DNA of 64,000 bases, from assembly GCA_047974375.1 (NCBI GenBank), contig JBKECF010000054.1:124001-188000 (forward strand), in the 5' to 3' direction. This DNA is from JBKECF01 sp047974375 (GTDB lineage Bacteria > Bacillota > Clostridia > Lachnospirales > CAMZNU01). Each line of letters starts with the position of its first letter. The stretch's first letter is position 1. Position numbers and translations under genes: made by a program. The notes beneath the pieces are model-generated. The model did not search any database and had not been told where the DNA came from. It saw nothing but the letters and a program-made list of their open reading frames with translations. Below, piece by piece: positions 27,444 to 36,487 of the stretch.

Positions 27444-28175
27444 TTATTTTATACTATTAAGGACATCTCTGGCAGCTTTAATTTGATTGTAGTCTGCTTT
27501 TGCTACAGAAAATTCCAAAGGGTCAATTTTAGCTTCACATTTCTTGTATTCCATCTGGCTAGTAATATTAATTTTTCCGGATAAGTGATAGTTCGTACAC
27601 TTTGTAATATTATAAATTTCTTCAATATTGTTTGCATTAACGCCACATCCTGACATTATTGTAATTTTATTTCCGTATTTTTCTTGCAGTTCTTTAATAA
27701 ATTCAGCACCTTCTAAAGCGTTTGTTTTTTGGCCTGAAGTTAAAATTCTGCATATGCCAAGGTCTATTAACTTAGGAACGTCTTTTATTGGATTCTTTGC
27801 ATTATCAAAAGCTCTATGGAATACAACTTTTAAAGGCCTAGCTATTTGTACAACTTTTTTAAGCCTTTCAATATCAATAGTACCATCTTTTAATAAAAAA
27901 CCAATTACTATGCCGTGGAAGTTCATTTCCTTTGCTATTTCAATATCTTCTAACATGGTTTCGAAATCTTCTTCATCATATAAAAAGTCCCCTGAACGTG
28001 GGCGTATCATTACAAATATTTCTATATTTGATACTTCTTTTGCCTTTTTCATTAATCCATAACTAGGAGTAAGTCCCCCTAAGTTCAGGGCAGAGCATAA
28101 TTCTATGCGATTAGCTCCGGCTTTTTTAGCTGTTAATATTGATGAATAGGAATCTACACAAACTTCTAAAATCAT
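27444..28175 (-). CDS. cutC: CutC family protein
   Basis: 243-residue TIM-barrel CutC: LEVCVDSYSSILTAKKAGANRIELCSAL at the N-terminus, IFVMIRPRSGDFLYDEEDFETM and VFHRAFDNAKNP in the middle. Named for copper homeostasis in E. coli, but the copper role is doubtful and in Firmicutes the gene often travels with glycan or deaminase genes. Its start overlaps the M81 gene stop by four bases (ATGA), so both are translated together. Here a sugar-metabolism function is more likely than copper. Confidence 0.88.
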   Translation of the reverse strand: MILEVCVDSYSSILTAKKAGANRIELCSALNLGGLTPSYGLMKKAKEVSNIEIFVMIRPRSGDFLYDEEDFETMLEDIEIAKEMNFHGIVIGFLLKDGTIDIERLKKVVQIARPLKVVFHRAFDNAKNPIKDVPKLIDLGICRILTSGQKTNALEGAEFIKELQEKYGNKITIMSGCGVNANNIEEIYNITKCTNYHLSGKINITSQMEYKKCEAKIDPLEFSVAKADYNQIKAARDVLNSIK

Positions 28176-29677
28176 AAATCCTCCCTTGGAAATAAATTTT
28201 TAATAGGCTGGTATGGAAAATCTGAATCTAATGGGAATATTGGTCGTGGAACTTTTTTATAATCTAAGGTGCTTAAGTCTTCATTTGTATTACCTGTTGT
28301 AAGGGCTAGTATACTCTTTTTAGCCACTAAACTTTGTTCGTGAGTAAGGTAGCCTAGCTTGCACACAACAATTTCTACATTATTAGGGTCAATACCTAAA
28401 TCCATAAACATTTTCGGGGTAGTATAGCCTACATGACGCTCAGCAAGGACAATATTTACACCTTGAGTGTTAAAAAGTGCTAAATCGCTTTTTAAAGTTC
28501 CGCTATTGGACCAATCTTTTATATAGGCTTTAACAATTCCTGTGGCTGTAATAGATGTGGAAGTTACTTTATCAAATTTAGAGCCAAAAGTAATTGTTAT
28601 TTCTTCTCCTACTTTATTTTTGCATTCTTTAGTTGCTATAGGGTCGTATATACCGCCGTAAATTATAGGTTTTGTTAGTAGATTTGTTCTAGTATCAGAC
28701 ATAATTAGTTTTAAAAAATCTGTACAATCGGAAGAAGCACCAGCAGTTGGGTTATCACCGGAGTCGGAAATGTAAATAGGAAATTTATTGTCTTGTAATG
28801 CTGAGAAGGCAACGTTTAAAGCTTCTTTAGGTGGGAATGCCTCTGTTTGGAAAGTAAAATTATTTCTTTCGGACCAAATAAGTTGGGCTAATTCAAGAGC
28901 CTTGTTTTTTGCTAAGTCAATATTATTTGCCACAACATACACAGCTGCTGAACTATCTTCATTGTCTGACCAAGGAAAACCCATTAAGTAAGAAGTTGCA
29001 AGAATGCCCTCTTCTTTTTCGCATTTTTTAAGTGCGTTTATAAGGCGTGCCATTGGTTCAACGGTAGTTGATGACTGTTCGCCGGCAATTAAAATGGGTA
29101 CTTTAACCCAAACTGATTTTGTTTCTATACCATTTTCTAGGGCTTCAATGGTCATTTTTGCAGCATGGATTCCTGTTTCAGTACAATCTGTATGAGGGGC
29201 GCATTTGTAGCCAACAAATCCATTACAATTATTATGCATTCTTTTCGTCATGGTTGCGTGCATATCCAGTGACGAAAAAATAGGAATATTAGGAAAAATA
29301 GCCCTTAGGTCTTCCAGTAAATAACCTTCTGCTTCTCCTTGTACTTTAACTCTCATAGAGCCATGTAATGCAAGGGTAATTGCATCAATAGGAGCTTTTT
29401 TTTCTGCTTCAATTGCCATATTAATTATTTCATTTTTTATTTTATTATAAAAATTGTAATCTACTTCACCATTGGGAATGGCTCTGGCGAATACAGTTGG
29501 TATTACTTCGTAACCAGCATCTTGTAAAGTTGTTATAATTCCAGATGCAGAATCGTTATCTCTTATAGCTTTAAAAATATCATTGCCTCGTATTACATTA
29601 AAATCTTGTTCCCCAGCAATTATTGGATTAAATGAATTGGATTCATGGTGCATACTTGCTACTAAAATTCTTTTCAA
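28172..29677 (-). CDS. M81 family metallopeptidase (MlrC-like)
   Basis: 501 residues of the MlrC/M81 family: N-terminal MKRILVASMHHESNSFNP, the central metal-binding SSLDMHATMTKRM, and YKCAPHTDCTETG with a second His-x-Asp. The C-terminal MlrC domain contains SDSGDNPTAGASSDCT. The founding member opens microcystin; most relatives have unknown substrates. Leads a minus-strand pair with cutC next to an importer and fucosidase, so it may act on an imported amide or glycoconjugate. That is inference. Confidence 0.88.
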   Translation of the reverse strand: MKRILVASMHHESNSFNPIIAGEQDFNVIRGNDIFKAIRDNDSASGIITTLQDAGYEVIPTVFARAIPNGEVDYNFYNKIKNEIINMAIEAEKKAPIDAITLALHGSMRVKVQGEAEGYLLEDLRAIFPNIPIFSSLDMHATMTKRMHNNCNGFVGYKCAPHTDCTETGIHAAKMTIEALENGIETKSVWVKVPILIAGEQSSTTVEPMARLINALKKCEKEEGILATSYLMGFPWSDNEDSSAAVYVVANNIDLAKNKALELAQLIWSERNNFTFQTEAFPPKEALNVAFSALQDNKFPIYISDSGDNPTAGASSDCTDFLKLIMSDTRTNLLTKPIIYGGIYDPIATKECKNKVGEEITITFGSKFDKVTSTSITATGIVKAYIKDWSNSGTLKSDLALFNTQGVNIVLAERHVGYTTPKMFMDLGIDPNNVEIVVCKLGYLTHEQSLVAKKSILALTTGNTNEDLSTLDYKKVPRPIFPLDSDFPYQPIKNLFPREDL

Positions 29678-29778
29678 TGTTTGTCTCCTTTTTTGCTAAT
29701 AAATTTTTAACTCTATTGTATATATACATAGTTTAACATAACTTTATTAAAGGCTCTATAGTTAAACTAAAGTATAAA

Positions 29779-29808
29779 AACCCCCGCCTTAAATTTAAGG
29801 TAGGGGTT
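29779..29808 (-). terminator. Terminator of typA
   Basis: Near-perfect hairpin: AACCCC/CGCCTTAAA pairs with TTTAAGG/TAGGGGTT around one mismatch; on the minus strand a run of five U follows. Ends typA transcripts. Confidence 0.85.
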
Positions 29809-29818
29809 GTGAATATTA

Positions 29819-31645
29819 TTATTTTCTATTAGCACGCATACGCATTGTTGCATCTAATATTTTCTTTCTAATTCTTAAACTTGTTGGTGTAACTTCAAGT
29901 AGCTCGTCATCACTTATAAATTCTAAATTTTCTTCTAGTGACATATTTCTTGGGGCAGTAAGTTTAAGGGCATCGTCTGAACCAGAGGCACGAACATTTG
30001 TAAGTTGTTTCTTTTTACAAACGTTTATATCCATATCATCGCTACGGCTGTTCATACCCACAACCATGCCTTTATATACTTTTACATTTGGTCCCATAAA
30101 TAGAGTTCCTCTATCTTGTGCATTAAATAAGCCGTATCCTGTAGTTTCGCCATCTTCAAAAGCTACAAGAGAACCTTGGGAACGAGTAGCAATGTCGCCT
30201 TTGTAAGGGATGTATTTATCGTACACACTGTTAATAACGCCGTTACCTTTTGTGTCTGTAAGAAATTCTGTACGATAGCCAATTAAACCTCTTGCTGGTA
30301 TATCGAAAACAAGTCTTGTATAATTATTGGCAGACGTCATATTTGTCATTTCGCCTTTACGTGTACCAAGTTTTTCTATTACAATTCCGGAAAACTCCTC
30401 TGGTACATCTACTGTAACTGTTTCTTGAGGCTCATGTTTTTTATCATTAATTGTTTTAAAAAGAACTTCTGGTTTAGATACTTGGAATTCGTATCCTTCT
30501 CTACGCATATTTTCTATTAAAATAGATAAATGTAGTTCTCCACGGCCAGATACTTTAAAACTTTCTGTTGTATCCGTTGGCTCTACACGTAAACTAACAT
30601 CGGTATTTGCTTCTTTTTCTAATCTCTCTTTTAAATGTCTAGAAGTAACAAACTTACCTTCACGGCCTGCAAAAGGGCTATCATTTACAGAAAAATGCAT
30701 GGATAAAGTAGGCTCGGAAATTTTTACAAATTCTACAGGCTCCGTATTGTCTACATCACATATAGTATCGCCAATATTAATATCGGAAATACCGGAAATG
30801 GCTACTATAGATCCAAACTTAGATTCTTTAACTTCTACTTTGTTTAGCCCGTCGAATTCGTATAAATTACTTACTTTAACTAATTCATTTTTTCCATCTA
30901 CAGGATTTAAAATACGAACTTGCTCGTTAGCGTTTAAAGTACCGCTCATTACACGGCCTATGCCTATACGTCCTTTGTACTCGCTATAATCTATAGAAGT
31001 AATAAGTGTACGCATACACGTATCTTCTTCGCAAGTAGGGGCAGGTATATTTTTTATAATACACTCAAAAAGTGTTTCCATACTGTCACTAGAGCCGTCT
31101 ATAGTTACTTTTGAATAACCATTTTTAGCTGATGCGAAAATAAAAGGTGAATCCAATTGTTCATCGTTAGCATCTAATTCTAAAAATAATTCTAAAACTT
31201 CGTCTATAACCTCGTCTGGTCTTGCCTCAGGTCTATCGATTTTATTTATACACGTCACTATTGGTAAGTCTAAGTCTAAAGCTTTTTTTAATACAAACTT
31301 TGTTTGTGGCATTGAGCCTTCAAAGGCATCTACTACTAGTATTACACCGTCTACTAGTTTCATAACACGTTCTACTTCGCCGCCAAAATCGGCATGGCCT
31401 GGTGTATCAACTATATTTATTTTTGTTCCTTTATAAAAAATTGCTGTGTTTTTAGCTAATATGGTAATGCCGCGTTCTCTTTCAATATCGTTGGAGTCCA
31501 TTACTCTTTCATCAACTATTTGGTTTTCTCTAAATGTTCCACTTTGCTTAAGTAATTCATCAACTAAGGTAGTTTTTCCATGGTCAACATGGGCTATAAT
31601 AGCTACATTTCTTACATCATTTCTTGTAATCAAAATTTTCCTCAT
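29819..31645 (-). CDS. typA: Ribosome-binding GTPase TypA/BipA
   Basis: 608 residues: translational GTPase with AHVDHGKTTLVDELL, ERGITI, DTPGHADFG, NKIDRPEA; EF-G-like domains III and V plus the TypA-specific C-terminal region (PRNMSLEENLEFISDDELLEVTP). Supports 50S assembly and stress/cold growth. Monocistronic, with its own terminator. The N-terminus reads MRKILITRNDVRNVAIIAHVD, slightly extended compared with usual. Confidence 0.97.
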   Translation of the reverse strand: MRKILITRNDVRNVAIIAHVDHGKTTLVDELLKQSGTFRENQIVDERVMDSNDIERERGITILAKNTAIFYKGTKINIVDTPGHADFGGEVERVMKLVDGVILVVDAFEGSMPQTKFVLKKALDLDLPIVTCINKIDRPEARPDEVIDEVLELFLELDANDEQLDSPFIFASAKNGYSKVTIDGSSDSMETLFECIIKNIPAPTCEEDTCMRTLITSIDYSEYKGRIGIGRVMSGTLNANEQVRILNPVDGKNELVKVSNLYEFDGLNKVEVKESKFGSIVAISGISDINIGDTICDVDNTEPVEFVKISEPTLSMHFSVNDSPFAGREGKFVTSRHLKERLEKEANTDVSLRVEPTDTTESFKVSGRGELHLSILIENMRREGYEFQVSKPEVLFKTINDKKHEPQETVTVDVPEEFSGIVIEKLGTRKGEMTNMTSANNYTRLVFDIPARGLIGYRTEFLTDTKGNGVINSVYDKYIPYKGDIATRSQGSLVAFEDGETTGYGLFNAQDRGTLFMGPNVKVYKGMVVGMNSRSDDMDINVCKKKQLTNVRASGSDDALKLTAPRNMSLEENLEFISDDELLEVTPTSLRIRKKILDATMRMRANRK

Positions 31646-31793
31646 TTCATATTATTGTCATCTTTTGTTTAAATCTGAGTAATTGTATCACTTATGATTA
31701 ATTTACACAAGAAAAAATAGTTACTTCGACAGGTCAAAGGCATGGATGGGTAAAAATATATGGATTTGTATATACACTAGTATAAATAAAAAG

Positions 31794-31825
31794 GCAAGTG
31801 GTTCTTAATGAAAAAAACCACTTGC
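31794..31825. terminator. Terminator upstream of typA / after DUF6440-like gene
   Basis: Perfect 10-bp stem GCAAGTGGTT (31794-31803) / AACCACTTGC (31816-31825), T-run on plus side and A-run on the other, so it can work both ways. It ends the minus-strand transcript of the small gene at 31841. Confidence 0.8.
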
Positions 31826-31840
31826 TTTTTTATATTGGGG

Positions 31841-32029
31841 TTAACCTTTATTTATTTTATCAATAACCACTTGGCCGTCTTTATTTAAAAGAGGCGTTAT
31901 ACTTGGTGAAAGCCCAACGGTAATAAGATAATTAACACCTGTATCAGAATCAACTATTATTCTTACCATTAAACCTGCTAAGTGTTGCTTATATATTTTT
32001 TTAAACCTTTTATCGTTAATTTTTCTCAC
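31841..32029 (-). CDS. DUF6440-like small protein
   Basis: 62 residues, no signal or membrane segment. Core VRIIVDSDTGVNYLITVG and the end SPSITPLLNKDGQVVIDK resemble DUF6440 proteins, whose function is unknown. The frame starts with GTG (32027-32029) inside its own AGAGGTGAG ribosome-like site, so either it is translated by coupling from the upstream gene, whose stop is 6 bases away, or a start a few codons later is used. Downstream partner of the frameshifted secreted protein gene. Confidence 0.6.
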   Translation of the reverse strand: MRKINDKRFKKIYKQHLAGLMVRIIVDSDTGVNYLITVGLSPSITPLLNKDGQVVIDKINKG

Positions 32030-32035
32030 CTCTAG

Positions 32036-32702
32036 TTAATTAAAAAACACTTTACCATAATAATAATCAGCATTATTTATTGCATTATTTAACACTCCAA
32101 TAGAAGCGGAAGTTGCAGCAGTTCCATCAGCTGCAGCTAATCCGGCGGCGAGACCACTAGTAGCAACAGCAGCTATTATAGTTACAGCAATACCACCACC
32201 CACTGAACTGATTAATGCAAATTCTACAGCATTAACATCGTCTACATAGGATCTAAAATCTTCTAAAATAACTTTGGTTGTTAACATCTTCCTCAAAACC
32301 ACGTTTATAATAATAATCACTTCGAATCTCCCAATAACCAGTAACAAAATTTATGAAGTATTCTCTATTTGAAAAAGTATCTTGATTTTTTGTACCGCTA
32401 AATAACCTAGGATCACTTAATATTGTTTTATTAGTTTCTGCCTCAATACTATTTAAATCTAAAAATTCTTCTGACAATAGATTATTAGCATTATCATATT
32501 TTTGTACTAATAATTCATTATTTTTTTTGTTTTTAGTCACAATAGTAAAAGCTACATCTGTTTTTTCCTTAACTACTATTTCCTTAGAATTATTTGTTAG
32601 AATAATTACTTCTCCTGTTTGCAAATCATTGGTAGCAGCAGAAATACTGGAAGAGAATAATAAACAAAAAACTAATAAAAAACTTAAAAATTTTTTACGC
32701 AT
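32036..32702 (-). pseudogene. Frameshifted secreted protein with Ala/Gly-rich hydrophobic C-terminus (toxin-like)
   Basis: The first frame has a signal peptide MRKKFLSFLLVFCLLFSSS (ATG at 32702, after an AAAGAGATA site) and a charged domain up to FINFVTGYWEIRSDYYYKRGF. It then stops early near 32256. A second frame, one base over, continues with RSYVDDVNAVEFALISSVGG, a 35-residue Ala/Gly-rich hydrophobic stretch and NNADYYYGKVFFN. Removing one T from a T4 run near 32262 joins both. The layout of signal, pro-region and small-residue hydrophobic end is like secreted bacteriocin-type toxins (SDP or geobacillin-26 style), but I cannot confirm a family. Could also be a sequencing error. Confidence 0.6.
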
Positions 32703-32926
32703 AATATCATATCTCTTTAAAGTATGCACACACTATTGGAATTGAATTTATATTTAAAATATAATCCTTGCAAGTAAATTACTTATATTAAAAATCTAGA
32801 TTAAAATATTAATAGGATTATTTGGTATATTATAACATATAAATTATATTATATCAAAATAAGTTCCGGCTAAAGCTCGGGTTGTGTGAAATGCTTATAA
32901 TATAAGACTACCACAACGTTTATACT

Positions 32927-32975
32927 AAAAAAGATAAGTTCCTAGCCATATTTTAGCTAGATTCTTATCTTTTTT
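32927..32975. terminator. Strong bidirectional terminator after eutT
   Basis: AAAAAAGATAAG (32927-32938) pairs with CTTATCTTTTTT (32964-32975), with an inner CTAGC/GCTAG stem. Ends the eut operon on the minus strand. The 318-bp gap 32703-33020 otherwise shows only AT-rich DNA with a likely promoter for the secreted-protein gene; no further gene seen. Confidence 0.9.
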
Positions 32976-33020
32976 AAAAGGCTGTTTCAAGATAGCCCAT
33001 GGTTGTTTTATGAAAAAAAC

Positions 33021-33746
33021 TCAATATCCATTATTTAAATACTTAAACATCATAATGTAAAAAAGGGATGAAAGTCTATTTAAAGCTGTTAAAATATCAA
33101 TTCTCATTGGTTCGTTTCCTTCACCTTTAAAAGCATTATAACCAGAAAGTTCTAACTCCCTCGAGTAAGTCCTTAGGGAATTTAAATAAACTATAACTTC
33201 GCCATGTCTGTAACTTGGCTCGAAGTGGTTTATACCAAAATATTTTTTTGGATTATGTGAATAGGCTCTAATTTCATCAATTTCAAGCCCTAGTAATTTT
33301 TGCTCCTTAAGCTCTGTATTTAGCACTTCGGATTTTAATATGTTCTTTATATAAATAAGAACTTCTTCTAAATCTTTAACTAAATTCTGGTACCCAAGCT
33401 TTGAAAAAATAATTTGCGCTTCAAGTATTTTAGATTGAGTACTATCTAATTTGCCCCTAAAGGCAATTATAGGATGATCTTTTTTTACTAACTTATCTGC
33501 ATAAATTTGGGTCATGTATTCCGGCTTTTTCCTAAATTCGTTGCCTTGGTCATCTTTAAATTTATATTTCTTTGGTTCTGGTAAATTACTTTTATTGCTC
33601 TGCCTATTATAAATAACTTTAATTTTTTTATCGAGTAAAAAACTTTTTGCACTAGGTGTTAATATTGTGTTGGAGTCAACAATAAACTCTTTTACATCAT
33701 TTTTAGATATTATATTTCTTAGTAATGCTTCACTAATTACTTCCAT
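33021..33746 (-). CDS. eutT: Ethanolamine utilization cobalamin adenosyltransferase EutT
   Basis: 241 residues. Makes adenosylcobalamin, the cofactor of EutBC. An N-terminal region (about 1-47, ending LTPSAKSFLLDKKIKVIY) is shared with other eut/pdu proteins, and the adenosyltransferase part has YMTQIYADKLVKKDHPIIAFRG and a following helical bundle. Last gene of the operon, 87 bases after eutM; a hairpin terminator in between may lower its expression. Confidence 0.88.
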   Translation of the reverse strand: MEVISEALLRNIISKNDVKEFIVDSNTILTPSAKSFLLDKKIKVIYNRQSNKSNLPEPKKYKFKDDQGNEFRKKPEYMTQIYADKLVKKDHPIIAFRGKLDSTQSKILEAQIIFSKLGYQNLVKDLEEVLIYIKNILKSEVLNTELKEQKLLGLEIDEIRAYSHNPKKYFGINHFEPSYRHGEVIVYLNSLRTYSRELELSGYNAFKGEGNEPMRIDILTALNRLSSLFYIMMFKYLNNGY

Positions 33747-33768
33747 AACTCACTTCCTTATAGTATAA

Positions 33769-33819
33769 AAAAGGCTAATTATTTTATAAAGTTAAACATG
33801 TAAATTCAAGTAGCCTTTT
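33769..33819 (-). terminator. Hairpin terminator/attenuator between eutM and eutT
   Basis: AAAAGGCTA and its complement (33769-33777 and 33811-33819) form a 9-bp stem around a 33-base loop; on the minus strand it is followed by TTTTTTATA. It should cut part of the transcripts before eutT. I found no convincing EutV hexaloop pair here. Confidence 0.65.
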
Positions 33820-33833
33820 AGCAAAGCCTTGTA

Positions 33834-34112
33834 TTATAGCATTTTAGGTAAAATAAGCTCCACTTCATCGTGAGGTCTTGGTATAACATGTACAGATACT
33901 AATTCGCCAACTATGTTTGCAGCTGCTGCTCCTGCATCTGTGGCAGCTTTAACAGCTCCAACATCTCCACGAATCATAACTGTTACAAGACCACTACCTA
34001 TTTTCTCTTTACCTATAAGCTGAACATTTGCAGCTTTAACCATTGCATCGGCAGCCTCTATAGCTCCAATTAATCCCTTTGTTTCTATCATACCTAAAGC
34101 GTTTTTTGTCAT
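33834..34112 (-). CDS. eutM: Hexameric microcompartment shell protein EutM (PduA type)
   Basis: 92 residues, a single BMC-H domain: ALGMIETKGLIGAIEAADAMVKAANVQL, then EKIGSGLVTVMIRGDVGAVKAATDAG and IPRPHDEVE. Hexamers tile the facets of the ethanolamine microcompartment, with a central pore for small metabolites. The major shell protein of the operon, next to eutE. Confidence 0.96.
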   Translation of the reverse strand: MTKNALGMIETKGLIGAIEAADAMVKAANVQLIGKEKIGSGLVTVMIRGDVGAVKAATDAGAAAANIVGELVSVHVIPRPHDEVELILPKML

Positions 34113-34130
34113 TTAAATTACCTCCCAACA

Positions 34131-35588
34131 TTAAAGTTTACTTGTCAATATATCTTTTATTGCTTTTTTTATAAGGTTATTTATATACTCATATTCAAGA
34201 GAATTAGTTGGTGTTGAGTTATTTTTAATTTCATCTAATTCCATAGTCCCTTCAGCCATACGTTTTATATTTATTAAATGTAAAGGTGTTATGTTATCAG
34301 ATGTTGAACCTCCACCAATTGCGCCACAACCAAGGGTAAGGGCAGGTGGCAAAGATGTAGTTGCTCCTATTCCTCCTAAAGCGCCTGCTGTATTTACTAG
34401 AAGTCTATTTACTGGCTTTTTAAGGGCAAACTCTTTAATGATTTCTTTATTTGTAGAGTGTAGCATCATGGTATGTCCGGCACCTTCGTAATATAGGATT
34501 TCCATACTTCTTTTACAAGCATCTTCCCAAGAATTCTCTACATAAAAGGCTAGTACGGGACAAAGCTTTTCGTGAGAATAGGGGTACTTTGCACCAACAT
34601 TAGTTTCATAGGCTATTAAAACGGAGGTATCATTGGGGATATTTATGTTTGCTAGTTTGCCAATGTAGCAAGCACTTTTTCCAACAATTGCCGGATTCAT
34701 TAAACCGTTAGGTCTCATTAATATTTTGCCAACTTTTTCTTTTTCAGCTTCATTTAAAAAATAAGCTTTTTTTCTTTTTAATTCTTCTACAACTGGACGT
34801 TCAGAACATTCTTCAACTATTATAGACTGCTCGGAGGCGCAAATTGTGCCGTTATCGAAGGTTTTTGAATCTAGTATTCTTTTAACGGCAAGTTGAATGT
34901 CTGCGGATTTTTCTATAAAGGCAGGTCCGTTACCAGGGCCTACACCTATGGCTGGAGTGCCAGAAGAATAAGCAGCTTTAACCATTGAAGAACCACCAGT
35001 TGCTAGGATTAAAGATATATCCTTATGCTTCATTAACTCGTTTGTTGCTTCCATAGTAACTATTTCAATACATTCAACTAAACCCTCAGGAGCATTTTCT
35101 TTTTTTAATGCTGTTTTAATTATTTCAACAGTTTTTAAAATACAATTTAACGCACTTGGGTGAGGAGAAAAAACAATTGAGTTTCCTGACTTTATTGCTA
35201 CCATAGCTTTATATATTACAGTAGATGTTGGATTTGTAGAGGGGATCAATCCTGCTATAACACCAACAGGAACTCCTATTTCTACTATTTTATTTTTTTT
35301 ATCCTCATTAAGTATGCCTATGGTTTTCATATCTTTAATGTAGTTATATACATTTAGTGCAGCAAATTGATTTTTAATTGTTTTATGTTCTGCAACTCCG
35401 AAGCCTGTTTCCTCTTGTGCCATTTTTCCAAGGGATTCAGCATTTGCTAATCCGACTTCGCAAATTGCCTTACATAGGTTATCTATTTGTTGTTGACTAT
35501 ATTGAAGAATAGTTTCTTGTGCAGCTTTTGCAATGGCGATTTTATTTCTAACAGATTGTATAGATTTTAAATCTTTATCAAGTTCCAC
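34131..35588 (-). CDS. eutE: CoA-acylating acetaldehyde dehydrogenase EutE
   Basis: 485 residues. Oxidises acetaldehyde to acetyl-CoA with NAD+ inside the shell. The catalytic Cys is in FDNGTICASEQSI; nucleotide-site GVGPGNGPAF. The N-terminal helix (about 1-20, DLKSIQSVRNKIAIAKAAQ) resembles an encapsulation peptide. GTG start, with TAGGAG nine bases upstream. Confidence 0.95.
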   Translation of the reverse strand: MELDKDLKSIQSVRNKIAIAKAAQETILQYSQQQIDNLCKAICEVGLANAESLGKMAQEETGFGVAEHKTIKNQFAALNVYNYIKDMKTIGILNEDKKNKIVEIGVPVGVIAGLIPSTNPTSTVIYKAMVAIKSGNSIVFSPHPSALNCILKTVEIIKTALKKENAPEGLVECIEIVTMEATNELMKHKDISLILATGGSSMVKAAYSSGTPAIGVGPGNGPAFIEKSADIQLAVKRILDSKTFDNGTICASEQSIIVEECSERPVVEELKRKKAYFLNEAEKEKVGKILMRPNGLMNPAIVGKSACYIGKLANINIPNDTSVLIAYETNVGAKYPYSHEKLCPVLAFYVENSWEDACKRSMEILYYEGAGHTMMLHSTNKEIIKEFALKKPVNRLLVNTAGALGGIGATTSLPPALTLGCGAIGGGSTSDNITPLHLINIKRMAEGTMELDEIKNNSTPTNSLEYEYINNLIKKAIKDILTSKL

Positions 35589-35599
35589 TATATCAACTC

Positions 35600-36469
35600 C
35601 TATAACTTTAATTCAACGCCTGAAATTTTCTTTTCTAACATTAATTTAATAATTTCAGATATATGAGCGCCTGCCTCTACAGCTGGTGTGCCTCCCTTAT
35701 GAATATTTGAAACAACAGTTCTTCTTGCTTCTGGCATATTTACTGTTGGTTTGTAGGCGATGTAAGCACTCATAGATTCGGCTGTTGCAAGGCCTGGTCT
35801 TTCTCCAATTAATATACAAATAACATCGGAATTAGTTATTTCGCCTATTTCGTCCATTGCACCAACTCTACAATGCTTTACAAATGGTATTTCATTTACT
35901 TCTATACCAAGACTTTTTAAACCTTGAGTTAAAGAGGGGATAATATCTTTTATATTTGCCTCAATTGCCGAAGAACTTAATCCATCGCCTACAACAATTT
36001 GTACTTTTTGATTTTTCTTAAGTTTCGATTCAAGTATTTCCTTGCTCTTATCATTAAGTATCTTACCAAGGTCTGGCCTTGTTAAATATTCATCTTTATC
36101 TGTACATAGTGTAGCAACAGATACAAATCCACAATCCTCTATAAATTTTTCATCAACATCCGAAAAAACAGCGTCTTGGGCTGTGGCGTGGTCTGCGCGA
36201 AATCTTAAAACTGTTTTTGTTTTATATCTGTGGCCGGCACGTCCTACCCCTAGTCTGGCTTGTGTATATTTTTTCATAGCTAGGTAGCCATCTTTGTCTG
36301 CTGGGTTAGATACAAATAACTCATCGGTTATATTTCCTGCTGTTACGTCTGGTACAAAACCGTCTTCAATTTCGCCCTTGTAAGATACTGGCTCTTCATT
36401 TATATTGTTTTCGCTTAAAATTTTCACAATTGCTTTTTCAACTAATTCTTTTATATGACTCTCTTGCAT
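35600..36469 (-). CDS. eutC: Ethanolamine ammonia-lyase small subunit
   Basis: 289 residues from the ATG at 36469, chosen because AAAAAGGAG lies 8 bases before it; the GTG six bases earlier is too close. Binds adenosylcobalamin with EutB. The N-terminal amphipathic helix (ESHIKELVEKAIVKILSEN) is a likely encapsulation signal. Then KKYTQARLGVGRAGHRYKT, RADHATAQDAVFSDV and IGERPGLATAESMSAYI are hallmark segments. Confidence 0.96.
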   Translation of the reverse strand: MQESHIKELVEKAIVKILSENNINEEPVSYKGEIEDGFVPDVTAGNITDELFVSNPADKDGYLAMKKYTQARLGVGRAGHRYKTKTVLRFRADHATAQDAVFSDVDEKFIEDCGFVSVATLCTDKDEYLTRPDLGKILNDKSKEILESKLKKNQKVQIVVGDGLSSSAIEANIKDIIPSLTQGLKSLGIEVNEIPFVKHCRVGAMDEIGEITNSDVICILIGERPGLATAESMSAYIAYKPTVNMPEARRTVVSNIHKGGTPAVEAGAHISEIIKLMLEKKISGVELKL

Positions 36470-36487
36470 ATCCACATCTCCTTTTTA

